Shown here: positions 1-9,369 of the stretch, one piece after another
Numbering within the stretch: position 1 is the first letter of the stretch
How the letters are laid out: every line of letters begins with the position of its first letter
Assembly: GCF_000271485.2 (NCBI RefSeq)
Contig: NZ_AKVN02000001.1
Span: 2,112,001-2,176,000, forward strand
Source of the DNA: Pelosinus fermentans DSM 17108
GTDB lineage: Bacteria > Bacillota > Negativicutes > DSM-13327
Direction: 5' to 3'
DNA length: 64,000 nt
Made by a program: the position numbers and the translations under genes
Notes under the pieces: model-generated
What the model was told of the DNA's origin: nothing
What the model saw: the letters and a program-made list of their open reading frames with translations, nothing else
Databases searched by the model: none

Positions 1-36
1 GGTACTATACGGGATTGAATAAAAATAGAGTTGTGA

Positions 37-100
37 GCAACTGACTAGTTACCTACTAGAGGTTGCGTTCCATAGAGTTGGAATGCAGCCGTTTTAATTT
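37..100 (+). promoter_or_regulatory. Leader element L1: antiterminator hairpin plus terminator
   Basis: This is the clearest copy of a repeated leader element. Outer stem GCAAC (37-41) pairs with GTTGC (62-66). The internal loop is UGA (42-44) facing AG (60-61). Inner stem CTAG (45-48) pairs with CTAG (56-59) around a 7-nt loop. The right strand runs into a terminator stem (61-71 with 80-90) followed by a T-rich tract, so the two folds compete for the same bases. The promoter would lie at the window edge; TACTAT at 3-8 could be the -10 box. It precedes the first nifD-like gene. Confidence 0.75.
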
Positions 101-178
101 CTATTATTTTCAGGGAGTTGTCATTGGCTAAATGGTATAAGAAATTCATAGGATTGAGTAAATTAGGGAGGAATTTTA

Positions 179-1645
179 ATGCCGATTAATTTAAACGTAA
201 CTTCAGCAGGCACCCGGGAAAACAGGTTAGGATCGATTACGGGATATGCAGGGGATCTTCATGATTTAGTTAACCAGAGCAGATGCGGGACGCTAAAAGA
301 AAGGGAAAGGTGCTTTAGTCAGTCAAGTTCTTGTGATGCGGGATGCGCCTTGAGCCAGCTTGCCTACATTCGGGATGTTGCCATCATCAATCATGCGCCC
401 TCAGGCTGCACTGCAATGGCATCAGCAACGATTGTGGCTCATACACAGCTTGCAGCGAAGAGAGGACTTGCCTATGATACTATTTTTCTAGGAACAGATA
501 TGGATGAGAATGATACGATTTTTGGTGCAACCATCGGTCTTCGGGAAATCATCTTGGAGACATATAACAGATATAAACCCAATGCCATTTTCGTCGGAAC
601 CTCTTGCGTATCTGGGATTATCGGTGAAGATGTGGATAGCGTAATAAATGAACTTGCATCAGAGATTCCGATTCCTTTAGCAGCAGTCCATTGTGAAGGA
701 TTTAAATCGAGAGTATGGGCATCCGGTTTTGATGCAGCAGATCATGCTGTACTTACAAGTCTGGTAAAACCACCCCAGAGAAAGACAAATCTCATTAACT
801 TTAAGAATTTTAATGAAAATGCTAGAGGAGAAATCACTGAACTATTTGCTAATTTCGGTGTAGAGCCTTTTTTCTTGTATTCAAATTCAACGGTTGAGGA
901 ACTGTCACATATATCCGAAGCCCTTGCTACAGTATCCATATGCGGTACATTAGGTACGTATTTAGGGAATGCCCTGGAAGAAAAATATGGGGTTCCTTAT
1001 ATAAAAACAATCAATCCTTTAGGCATTGCCGGTTTTGAAATTTGGCTAAGAGAAATAGGTCGTGTGATTCATCAAGAAACAGAAGTGGAAGCTTATATTG
1101 AACGGGAGAGGGCAAAATATCTGCCTAAAATTGAAGAAATAAAAAAAGAACTCAAAGGACTGCGTGCCGTTTTAGGCATGGGGGCCAGCTATGCTTTTCA
1201 AATATCGCGTGTTTTACAGGAGCTTGGGATAAAAGTAGTATGGGTGGCTTCATGGCATTATGATACGAAATATGATAACAATGAAATTCCGCCTCATGTA
1301 GAGTATTTGGAAAAAGAAAGTCCCTATAATTTTAAAGTAAGTGTTTCCGATCAACAGAATTTTGAAATTCTTAATATATTAAATACCTATCAGCCCGATA
1401 TTTATCTAGCTAGGCACCCTGGTACGACGGTGTGGGCGATTAAACAAGGGATTGCAGCCTTCTTTTTAGCAGATGAGTATAAGACATTTGGGTATCGTGG
1501 TACGTTGGATTTTGCTCAGACGATACTCGATACGATTCGCAACCGAAGCTTTGAAAAAAATTTAGCAGCTAGGATTACCCTTCCTTACACTGATTGGTGG
1601 TATCAGCAGAATCATGCAGCTTTTTTAAAGGAGGATTCAAAATAA
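179..1645 (+). CDS. Nitrogenase component 1-like alpha subunit (NifD-like, copy 1)
   Basis: This 488-residue protein belongs to the nitrogenase component 1 family (oxidoreductase/nitrogenase, NifD/NifE/BchN/MarD type). Cysteines at about residues 52 and/or 56, 77 (in APSGC) and 143 (in TSCVSG) match the three alpha-subunit P-cluster ligands. Cys255 (in SICGTLG) sits where the NifD FeMo-co cysteine lies. The NifD cofactor histidine context (HSWDYSGPYHG) is absent. A conserved ARHPG and DEY..FGY segment, shared by all three copies in this window, takes its place. The ATG follows a GGGAGG ribosome site. Its stop directly abuts the beta-subunit start. The protein is therefore a nitrogenase-like reductase subunit and not clearly a dinitrogenase. 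A methylthio-alkane-reductase-like role is possible but inferred. Confidence 0.85.
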   Translation: MPINLNVTSAGTRENRLGSITGYAGDLHDLVNQSRCGTLKERERCFSQSSSCDAGCALSQLAYIRDVAIINHAPSGCTAMASATIVAHTQLAAKRGLAYDTIFLGTDMDENDTIFGATIGLREIILETYNRYKPNAIFVGTSCVSGIIGEDVDSVINELASEIPIPLAAVHCEGFKSRVWASGFDAADHAVLTSLVKPPQRKTNLINFKNFNENARGEITELFANFGVEPFFLYSNSTVEELSHISEALATVSICGTLGTYLGNALEEKYGVPYIKTINPLGIAGFEIWLREIGRVIHQETEVEAYIERERAKYLPKIEEIKKELKGLRAVLGMGASYAFQISRVLQELGIKVVWVASWHYDTKYDNNEIPPHVEYLEKESPYNFKVSVSDQQNFEILNILNTYQPDIYLARHPGTTVWAIKQGIAAFFLADEYKTFGYRGTLDFAQTILDTIRNRSFEKNLAARITLPYTDWWYQQNHAAFLKEDSK

Positions 1646-2943
1646 ATGCCAAAAATATTAGATCAACCTAGATATAAATGTGCCCTTGGAGCCATGCAAA
1701 CGGTGCATAGCATTACTAAAGCCCTGCCAATTTTGCATTCAGGACCTGGTTGTGCTGACAAATTGTCAGGCAGCCAGGGCGGTTCAGGGCATTTTGCACC
1801 TCGTATTTTTCCTTGTACAAATCTTAACGAAAAAGATGTAATTTTTGGTGGGGAAGAAGGACTGCGGGATGTCATTACAAATGCCTTAAAAATAGTAAAT
1901 GCGGATCTGTATGTTGTATTAAGCGGTTGTTCTTCAGAAATTGTTGGTGATGATATGCAAGAAGTCGTCAGATCTTTCAAAGATGCGGAGAAGCCAGTTG
2001 TTTTTGCATCGACAGCCGGGTTTAAAGGAAATAATTTTTTAGGGCACGAGTGGGTCATTCAAGCGATTATCGAGCAATATTTAAAACCAGCAGATAAAAA
2101 AGCAAAAGGGTTGGTGAATATATGGGCGAGTGTCCCTCAGCACGATCCCTTTTGGTATGGCAATTTATTCGAATTGGAAAATTTGATTACGCAGCTTGGA
2201 TTAACGCCCAATACAATTTTTGGTTATGATAGGGGTATTAAAAATATTGATAGGATACCAGAGGCTGAATTTAACCTTCTTGTATCGCCTTGGGTGGGGT
2301 TAAGTAATGTGAAATTATTAGAAGAAAAATTTCAGACTCCTTATTTGCATCTTCCCACTCTTCCCATTGGAGCCTTTGAAACCAGTAAATTTTTGCGGGA
2401 AGTAGGCGATTTTGCTGGAATTGATAAAGAAAAAGTGGAAAATATTATTACAGAAAGTGAAAAAAATATTATTATTTTATTGAGCGATTTGCTGATGTAT
2501 TTCTGGAAACACGAATTATGTCAAAACGATTTGTCGTGATTTCCGATGCGCAATATTCCTTGGCAATCACTAAATTTCTGGTAAATGACGTTGGTTTGTT
2601 CCCTTCCAAACAATACATTACTGATAATGCACCCGAAGAATACCAGGAGGCGATAAGAGGATATTTTAAAGACTTAAATTGGAATATAGAAGCAGAAGTG
2701 GGATTTATATCTGATGGACATTTGATACAAAATGAAATCAAAGAGACTTATTTTAGCGGCTACCCTTTAATTATCGGCAGTTCATGGGATAAAAAAGTTG
2801 CAGAGCAAACACAGGCACATTATTTATCTGTTTCTTGGCCAGTAAATGAACGACTTGTTATCAATAGTTCTTATGTAGGCTATGGTGGCGGGCTTAAGCT
2901 GCTTGAGGATATCTATTCTGTAGTACTTACACGATTTAATTAA
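1646..2943 (+). pseudogene. Nitrogenase component 1-like beta subunit (NifK-like, copy 1), frameshifted
   Basis: The reading frame from 1646 matches the intact paralogue at 6018 for about 270 residues. It carries the beta P-cluster cysteines at about residues 12, 36 and 95 (PGC, SGCSSEIVGDD). At an A7 run (2460-2466) the frame breaks. Homology continues in the -1 frame as KYYYFIERFADVFLETR, which aligns with the paralogue's YDYYIERSADYLLQAR, and runs to 2943. One extra A restores a protein of about 430 residues. It could be a true mutation, a homopolymer sequencing error, transcriptional slippage on A7 or a -1 ribosomal shift. The upstream alpha gene is intact and directly adjacent. Confidence 0.8.
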
Positions 2944-2976
2944 AAAGAGTAGGAAAAGTAAATCAGCAGGTAAAAT

Positions 2977-3011
2977 AAGCAAAGCCACCTCTATAAAAGG
3001 TGGCTTTGCTT
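2977..3011. terminator. Bidirectional stem-loop terminator between converging genes
   Basis: A perfect 14-bp stem (2977-2990 with 2998-3011) with a 7-nt loop lies between the converging nifK-like and nifH-like genes. The T-rich flank on the plus side is only moderate. Confidence 0.7.
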
Positions 3012-3035
3012 AAGTATAAGTTTTTAGTACTTTTT

Positions 3036-3070
3036 CCCCTTTGTGTTCTTCGCGTCTTCGCGGTTCAAAA
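3036..3070 (+). repeat. Dispersed extragenic repeat (TTCGCGTCTTCGCGGTTCAA type)
   Basis: The sequence reads CCTTTGTGTTCTTCGCGTC followed by TTCGCGGTTCAAAA. The same unit appears twice more, as an inverted pair, at 26394-26496. It is a small extragenic repeat of REP-like character near the 3' end of the nifH-like gene. Confidence 0.7.
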
Positions 3071-3122
3071 TGTTTTTATTCTTTTAGATGTGAAAATTTT
3101 TTCTCATGACCATAGTTCTTCT

Positions 3123-3977
<855 letters not shown>

Positions 3978-4011
3978 TCAATGATGAATCATTTGAATAG
4001 GAAGGCATAGA

Positions 4012-4078
4012 AAAACAAAAAAAGGCTATGTAGATAGGAGTATCTACATAGCCTTCAGTTTACCTACTGATCAGCGCT
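4012..4078 (-). promoter_or_regulatory. Leader element L2 (minus strand) ahead of nifH copy 1
   Basis: Read on the minus strand: GC, then UGA, then TCAG, an 8-nt loop, CTGA, AG and GC. The right strand continues as the left arm of a strong 15-bp terminator stem (4021-4055) followed by a U-rich tract. The outer stem is short (2 bp), or longer with a bulge. Confidence 0.7.
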
Positions 4079-4149
4079 ACCAAATGAGTTGCTAAATTAG
4101 AGGTACTAATGTTAACAACTGGTAAATAATGAGCAATTGTTTCAAACAG

Positions 4150-4178
4150 ATGGTATCATTATTTATAAATAGTGTCAA
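4150..4178 (-). promoter_or_regulatory. Promoter of nifH copy 1
   Basis: On the minus strand TTGACA (4173-4178) is 17 bp from TACCAT (4150-4155). The -10 context TGATACCAT is shared with the divergent promoter at 4280. The transcript would carry about 70 nt before leader L2. Confidence 0.65.
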
Positions 4179-4279
4179 GTACAAATAATAGAAAAACGAT
4201 CGAAAAAATGCAATCAAAAATCAAGATAAAGAAAAGCATTTTAGTACTGAGACGTTCTTGATTTTTTTAAAAATAAGTA

Positions 4280-4308
4280 TTGACAGGATAGTATCTTAGT
4301 GATACCAT
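4280..4308 (+). promoter_or_regulatory. Promoter of the second nifDK-like operon
   Basis: TTGACA (4280-4285) is followed by a 17-bp spacer and TACCAT (4303-4308). Apart from the two promoters and leaders L2 and L3, I see nothing else in the 570-bp divergent region. Confidence 0.65.
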
Positions 4309-4367
4309 TTGTTCATAATAATTGAATACAGTTCTACCTAATTCTGCCAGGATAGCTAGCAGATAGG

Positions 4368-4424
4368 AAACTGGTCAGCTAATAAACTGAAGGTTAAAGA
4401 ATGAATATTCTTTGGCCTTTTTTC
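4368..4424 (+). promoter_or_regulatory. Leader element L3 ahead of nifDK-like copy 2
   Basis: Outer stem AAC (4369-4371) pairs with GTT (4393-4395), a compensatory change relative to other copies. The internal loop is UGG facing AG. Inner stem TCAG/CTGA encloses an 8-nt loop. The terminator stem GGTTAAAGAAT with ATTCTTTGGCC is followed by T6. Confidence 0.75.
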
Positions 4425-4515
4425 TTTTGTACAGAGTAAATAGGCTGTACTAAATCCAAAGAGATATTTCATGTATTCATGATTAGTTTATTAAAAATGA
4501 CAAGGGGTTGAATTT

Positions 4516-6018
4516 ATGTCAATTAATCTTACGACACCAGAAGCTCAAATAAGAGAAAACAGATTGTCTTCTATAACTGGTTACAAAGGCTCTATAAAAG
4601 ATTTGGCAACGCAAGCTGGTGGATGCTCTTTAAAAAGTGGGGAGCGAGGGTTTACGCAAACAACTGCTTGCAGCTTAGGTTGTGCTCAGGGGCAATTAGT
4701 GCTGATTAAAGATGCTGCGGTAGTTGGTCATAGTGCCATTGGATGCGGCTCAGATACGATACAAAGTAATATAAACAATCGCCGCGGTCAATTTTCCAGA
4801 GAGCTGGAATATACCAATATTAATTATATTAATACCAACATGACGGAAGAAGCCACTGTCTTTGGTGGTGCTGCTAAACTGCGAGAAGGTATACGAGAAG
4901 CTTATCGGCGGTTTAACCCTAAAGTAATATTTGTGACAACATCCTGCGTATCCGGGATCATTGGAGAAAATATTAGTGGAATACTGGAAGGATTAGCAGA
5001 AGAAATACCAGTACCCTTAGTTCCTGTTCATTGCGAAGGTTTTCGTTCTAAACTGTGGGCATCAGGGTTTGATGCAGCTTTTCACGCCATTTTGACTTAT
5101 ATTGTTAAACCGGCCGAAAAAAAGAACCCGAATCTGATCAATATTATTAACTTTTCCGGTATTGGCAGAAAAGAGGTTGTCCGATTACTGGGTCGTTTAG
5201 GTTTAGTGCCACAATTTCTCGTTCAATTCACTACTGTGGATCAACTAAGCAAAATATCAGAAGCGGCAGCGACTCTCAGCTTTTGCGGAACTTTAGGAAG
5301 TTATCTAGCCAGCGGTCTGGAAGAACATTTTGGTGTTCCCTACATCAAATCCTTACAACCACATGGAATCGCTGGTATCAATAGCTGGCTAAGAGAATTA
5401 GGGAAGGTACTGGGAAGAGAAGAAGAGGTTGAAAAACTCATTGAGGAAGAAACCGCTGCCATCGCTTCAGAGTTAGAGGAATTAAGGGAGAAGCTGAATG
5501 GTAAGCGAGTGGTCATTGGTATGGGACCAAGCTTTTCCCAAAATTATACGAGACTGTTGCAAGAGCTTGCCTTAGAAGTGGTATGGGCAGCAAGCTGGCA
5601 TTTTGATCAGCGTCATGATTATGGTGAGATTCCGGCTACGATTTTAGATCTTGCTAAAAATGAAAAAGATATTCCTGCTTGCGTCAGTGAGCTTCAAGTT
5701 CATGAAATCAACAATCTACTGAGACAATTAAAACCGGATCTTTTTGTTTGCAGGCATCCTGGCATGGCAATTTGGTCTGCGAAACTAGGAATACCTACTA
5801 TTTTTATTAATGATGAATATCAATCTTTCGGTTACCAAGGTTTAATTAATTTTGGCAATCGCGTTGCGGATACTCTAGCCAATCCAACTTTTGTCCAATA
5901 TCTTGCTAGTAAAATTAAGCTGCCTTATACGAACTGGTGGTTAGAACAAGACGCCTTTACATTTTTGGGTGAGGCGCCTCCGAAGAAGAAAGAAAGAATT
6001 ACTAAGGCGGTGGTGTAG
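4516..6018 (+). CDS. Nitrogenase component 1-like alpha subunit (NifD-like, copy 2)
   Basis: This 500-residue paralogue of the protein at 179 shares the N-terminal RENRLSSITGY signature. Candidate P-cluster cysteines lie at about residues 52/56, 77 (AIGCG) and in TSCVSGIIGE. Cysteine in SFCGTLG matches the cofactor-cysteine position. CRHPG and NDEYQSFGYQG replace the NifD histidine region. The C-terminus is extended by a short lysine-rich tail. Its stop overlaps the GTG start of the beta gene by one base, so the pair is translationally coupled. The substrate cannot be read from sequence. It is a nitrogenase-like reductase subunit, divergent from NifD. Confidence 0.87.
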   Translation: MSINLTTPEAQIRENRLSSITGYKGSIKDLATQAGGCSLKSGERGFTQTTACSLGCAQGQLVLIKDAAVVGHSAIGCGSDTIQSNINNRRGQFSRELEYTNINYINTNMTEEATVFGGAAKLREGIREAYRRFNPKVIFVTTSCVSGIIGENISGILEGLAEEIPVPLVPVHCEGFRSKLWASGFDAAFHAILTYIVKPAEKKNPNLINIINFSGIGRKEVVRLLGRLGLVPQFLVQFTTVDQLSKISEAAATLSFCGTLGSYLASGLEEHFGVPYIKSLQPHGIAGINSWLRELGKVLGREEEVEKLIEEETAAIASELEELREKLNGKRVVIGMGPSFSQNYTRLLQELALEVVWAASWHFDQRHDYGEIPATILDLAKNEKDIPACVSELQVHEINNLLRQLKPDLFVCRHPGMAIWSAKLGIPTIFINDEYQSFGYQGLINFGNRVADTLANPTFVQYLASKIKLPYTNWWLEQDAFTFLGEAPPKKKERITKAVV

Positions 6019-7355
6019 TGGCTAAAGCTGCTAAGAAGATTAAAGTAATTGAACAAGTACGATACTCTTGTGCTTTGGCTGCCCTGCATTCTGTTTTGGC
6101 GATTGATAGGGCGGTTCCCATTCTTCATGCTGGTCCCGGCTGCGGTCAAAGATTATCGACAGCATTAAGCACTACGAATGGCTACCAAGGTACTGGCTAT
6201 GCAGGGGGGCATGCTATGCCCTGCACCAACAGTACCGAAGCAGAGGTTATATTTGGCGGTGAAAAAAAATTAAAAGAGTTAATCACTCATAGTCTGGAAG
6301 TAATGGATGCAGATTTATATGTGGTTCTTACTGGGTGCACAGCTGATATTGTGGGAGATGATTCCACAGAAGTGGCAAGAGGCTTTCAAAAGCAAGGTAA
6401 ACCAGTGGTTTGTGCTCAGACAGGGGGGTTTAGCGGCAATAATTTTGTTGGACACGAATTAATACTCGGTGCTATTATTGATCAATACTTGCAGCCATCA
6501 GAGGAAATAGAACCTGGTTTGGTTAATGTTTTTTCTATCGTTCCTTATTATGATGCTTTCTGGACCGGAAATTTAGAGGAAATTCGTAAGTTACTAGAAG
6601 CGATTGGCTTAAAAGCCAATATTATTTTTGGACCTGGCGGCGGAGTGAATGCGCTCAACAAGATCCCTAAAGCACAGTTTAATCTGTTATTGTCACCTTG
6701 GATTGGTTTAACCAATGTTCAGCAGTTAGAAGAAAAATTTAAAACTCCTTATTTACATTATCCAGTTCTGCCAATTGGACCGACTGAGACAAGTAAGTTT
6801 CTGCGAGCTATTGGTAAATATGCAGGACTGCCATCAGAGCAGGTGGAGGCCTCTATTGCGGAATTAGAAAAACCTTATGATTATTATATTGAAAGATCAG
6901 CTGATTATTTACTGCAAGCACGGGTAGGATTACCGAGCCGCTTTATCACAATTTCTGATAGTTTTTACGCACTGGGAATTTCTAAATTCTTAGTGAATGA
7001 TCTTGGTCTTTTGCCAGGAACCCAGTTTATCATTGATAATATTCCTGCAAAATATCAGGCAGACTTAGAAAAAGAGTTTAAAGATTTAAGTCCAACAATT
7101 TCTGCGCCCGTCGTATTTACCAATGACAGTGGAACCATTCGTGAAAAGTTAAGAGAAACGAAGTTTCGTGGCAAACCGCTAATTCTTGGAAGTGCTTGGG
7201 ATCAAATGATCGCGAAAGAGCTGAATGGATATCAGTTAAGTGTTTCTTTTCCTGTTGCGGATCGATTTATATTAAATAGCACCTACATCGGCTATAATGG
7301 AGCCTTACGTTTGGCCGAAGATATTTTTTCTGTGTTGGTAAGTTCCAATTATTAA
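6018..7355 (+). CDS. Nitrogenase component 1-like beta subunit (NifK-like, copy 2)
   Basis: This 445-residue beta subunit begins at a GTG that overlaps the alpha stop. Cysteines in YSCALAAL, GPGCGQRL and LTGCTADIVGDD match the three NifK P-cluster ligands. A fourth (PCTNST) sits at the usual conserved site before VIFGG. It is full-length and serves as the reference for the broken copy at 1646. Partner Fe proteins are encoded at 3123 and 21018. The P-cluster set suggests a working two-component reductase; its electron acceptor is unknown. Confidence 0.87.
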   Translation: MAKAAKKIKVIEQVRYSCALAALHSVLAIDRAVPILHAGPGCGQRLSTALSTTNGYQGTGYAGGHAMPCTNSTEAEVIFGGEKKLKELITHSLEVMDADLYVVLTGCTADIVGDDSTEVARGFQKQGKPVVCAQTGGFSGNNFVGHELILGAIIDQYLQPSEEIEPGLVNVFSIVPYYDAFWTGNLEEIRKLLEAIGLKANIIFGPGGGVNALNKIPKAQFNLLLSPWIGLTNVQQLEEKFKTPYLHYPVLPIGPTETSKFLRAIGKYAGLPSEQVEASIAELEKPYDYYIERSADYLLQARVGLPSRFITISDSFYALGISKFLVNDLGLLPGTQFIIDNIPAKYQADLEKEFKDLSPTISAPVVFTNDSGTIREKLRETKFRGKPLILGSAWDQMIAKELNGYQLSVSFPVADRFILNSTYIGYNGALRLAEDIFSVLVSSNY

Positions 7356-7490
7356 TGAAATAATTGGCAATATCTTAGGAATCAATCATTAATAGTTGCT
7401 TGATCATCTGCTTTAATTACTGGAAGTGAGACTCTTAGGTTGGCAGTTTAGTTTTGACAGAAGAGAGGATCAATTGAGTAGCAAGAAAAA

Positions 7491-7530
7491 AATGAACTGC
7501 CGCCTGGATTGAAGGCGGCAGTTCATTTTA
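7491..7530. terminator. Bidirectional terminator between nifK-like and purB
   Basis: A perfect stem (7491-7504 with 7514-7527) has A-rich sequence on the left and T-rich on the right. It therefore ends both converging transcripts. Confidence 0.85.
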
Positions 7531-7546
7531 GAGTATTGTCGTTTTC

Positions 7547-8905
7547 TTACTTTATGTGCTTAACCAGTTCTACGGCCAAGCCGATATACTTTTGCGGCGT
7601 CAAAGCGAGTAAGCGAGTTTTATCTTCTTTTGGCAACTCTACGCTTTCGATAAAAGAACGAATTTCTGCTTCCCCAATTGCTTTTCCTCGAGTAATTTCT
7701 TTTAACTTATCATAGGCATTCGTATGTCCATGCTTACGCATCACGGTTTGTACAGCTTCTGATAGGACCTCCCAAGCATCAGTCAAGTGACTTTCAATAA
7801 CCTGATTATTAGCCAGGGTTTTGCCAAAACCTTTTAAAGCATAAGACAAGGCTATATGAGAATATCCAATGGCAGCTCCTATATTGCGTTGCGCCGAGGA
7901 GTCGCTAAGATCTCTTTGTAAGCGGGATATAGGCAGTTTATTTGCAAGATGATCCAGTAGCGCGTTACTAAGCCCCAGATTTGCCTCTGAGTTCTCAAAA
8001 TCGATAGGGTTGACCTTATGAGGCATGGTTGATGAGCCAACTTCACCGCTTATGGTTTTTTGTTTAAAATAACCCAAAGAGATATACAGCCACATATCTC
8101 GGTCAAAATCCAGGACAATATTATTAAAACGGTTGATGGCATGAAAACACTCTGCAACATAATCATGAGATTCTATTTGGGTTGTCAGCGGATTGTATTC
8201 CAGACCCAGTCCCTCGACGAAATTCTTGGCAACATTTTCCCAGTCGATTTCAGGATAGGCAATTTGATGAGCGTTAAAGTTACCAACGGCTCCATTGAAT
8301 TTTCCTAGAAACTCAAGACTGCGGATTTGTTTCAACTGTCGATTCCATCTGTATACAAATACAGCAAGCTCTTTTCCCATAGTGGTAGGAGACGCAGATT
8401 GTCCATGAGTATGTGCCAGCATTGCAACGTCTTTTAAGGTTTCGGCCTTGTTTGCCACTTCGGCAGCAAGCTTTTTAGCTGCTGGCAGCCAAACTGTATG
8501 GATTCCGTCCTTTAGCATTAATGCATAGGATAAGTTGTTGATATCCTCAGAAGTACAAGAAAAATGAATAAACTCAAGAACATCAGATAATGAAGTCGTA
8601 CTCAGTGTATCTCTTAAGAAATATTCAACAGCTTTCACATCATGATTCGTAATTTTTTCGATCGCCTTAATTTTTAAAGCAACTTCCTCATCAAAAGTAG
8701 TAACAATCTTTCGCAGCAACTGTACTTCGTCAGATGTAAAAGTTCGTACTTGTTTGAATGCGGGGTTAGATGCCATGGTAATCAGCCATTCAATTTCTAT
8801 ATGGGTGCGATATTTCATTAATGCCCATTCTGAAAAAAAGTCGCCTAATGGTTTGGTAACAGATTCATAGCGTCCGTCAAGCGGAGTTAAAGATTTAATA
8901 CTCAT
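7547..8905 (-). CDS. purB: Adenylosuccinate lyase
   Basis: This 452-residue fumarase/aspartase-superfamily enzyme cleaves adenylosuccinate and SAICAR in purine synthesis in the cytosol. The N-terminal SLTPLDGRYES and the signature SSTMPHKVNPIDFEN identify the longer, E. coli-type PurB, of typical length. The start follows an AGAGGG ribosome site. It is a housekeeping gene lying between nitrogenase-like blocks, with its own upstream region and no copy of the leader element. Its presence suggests that accessory genes were inserted around a core gene. Confidence 0.95.
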   Translation of the reverse strand: MSIKSLTPLDGRYESVTKPLGDFFSEWALMKYRTHIEIEWLITMASNPAFKQVRTFTSDEVQLLRKIVTTFDEEVALKIKAIEKITNHDVKAVEYFLRDTLSTTSLSDVLEFIHFSCTSEDINNLSYALMLKDGIHTVWLPAAKKLAAEVANKAETLKDVAMLAHTHGQSASPTTMGKELAVFVYRWNRQLKQIRSLEFLGKFNGAVGNFNAHQIAYPEIDWENVAKNFVEGLGLEYNPLTTQIESHDYVAECFHAINRFNNIVLDFDRDMWLYISLGYFKQKTISGEVGSSTMPHKVNPIDFENSEANLGLSNALLDHLANKLPISRLQRDLSDSSAQRNIGAAIGYSHIALSYALKGFGKTLANNQVIESHLTDAWEVLSEAVQTVMRKHGHTNAYDKLKEITRGKAIGEAEIRSFIESVELPKEDKTRLLALTPQKYIGLAVELVKHIK

Positions 8906-8935
8906 AAATACCCTCTTTATTCTATAGATTTTTGT

Positions 8936-8973
8936 AAAAACCCTAAGTAAGCAGCGTAAGCGTAAGATAGGGT
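8936..8973 (-). promoter_or_regulatory. Possible leader hairpin of purB
   Basis: On the minus strand an imperfect stem (ACCCTATCTTACG with its complement) is followed by T5, 5' of purB. It could be an attenuator or the terminator of a short upstream transcript. The rest of 8974-9207 shows nothing I can assign. Confidence 0.3.
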
Positions 8974-9207
8974 GTCAAATGCATGACGCACTGTATACAT
9001 TTTTGGGTTGCTAGTATTATTTTATCACTATAGTCAAACTTTTTCCAAGAAGAAATATCGTATTTCGATATATATTGTCAAAAAAGATAGTGATAGAAAC
9101 GAAAGCAACAGTGCTTGCGGCCAATACACTAGGTTTAAGATATTTATCAAGGGTTCTTTTTAAAGACTTGACAGATAAAGTTAATAAGTACTGGAGTTAA
9201 AAAGGAC

Positions 9208-9236
9208 TTGAATTCTAAATCCAAATGCAGTAATAT
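9208..9236 (+). promoter_or_regulatory. Promoter of the cysteine-desulfurase-like operon
   Basis: TTGAAT (9208-9213) is followed by a 17-bp spacer and TAATAT (9231-9236). Confidence 0.5.
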
Positions 9237-9263
9237 TTAAGCGACTAGTAATTTAGAAACAAA

Positions 9264-9335
9264 ATTAGGACTGAGAAAATATTTAAGGCTAAGATCGTTG
9301 TATCCTAACAAAGGAGATGTCTTAGTCTTTTTTAG
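9264..9335 (+). promoter_or_regulatory. Leader element L4 (weak match)
   Basis: GGAC-UGA, an A-rich/T-rich inner stem and AAG-GCTAAG resemble the family. TTAG/CTAA can form the outer stem with a two-base bulge. A terminator stem GGCTAAGA with TCTTAGTC is followed by T6. The element is degenerate compared with the others, so assignment rests mostly on position and the shared-strand arrangement. Confidence 0.45.
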
Positions 9336-9369
9336 ATTTGTAGTTTAATAGTTAGGAGGTGTAGTTTCT

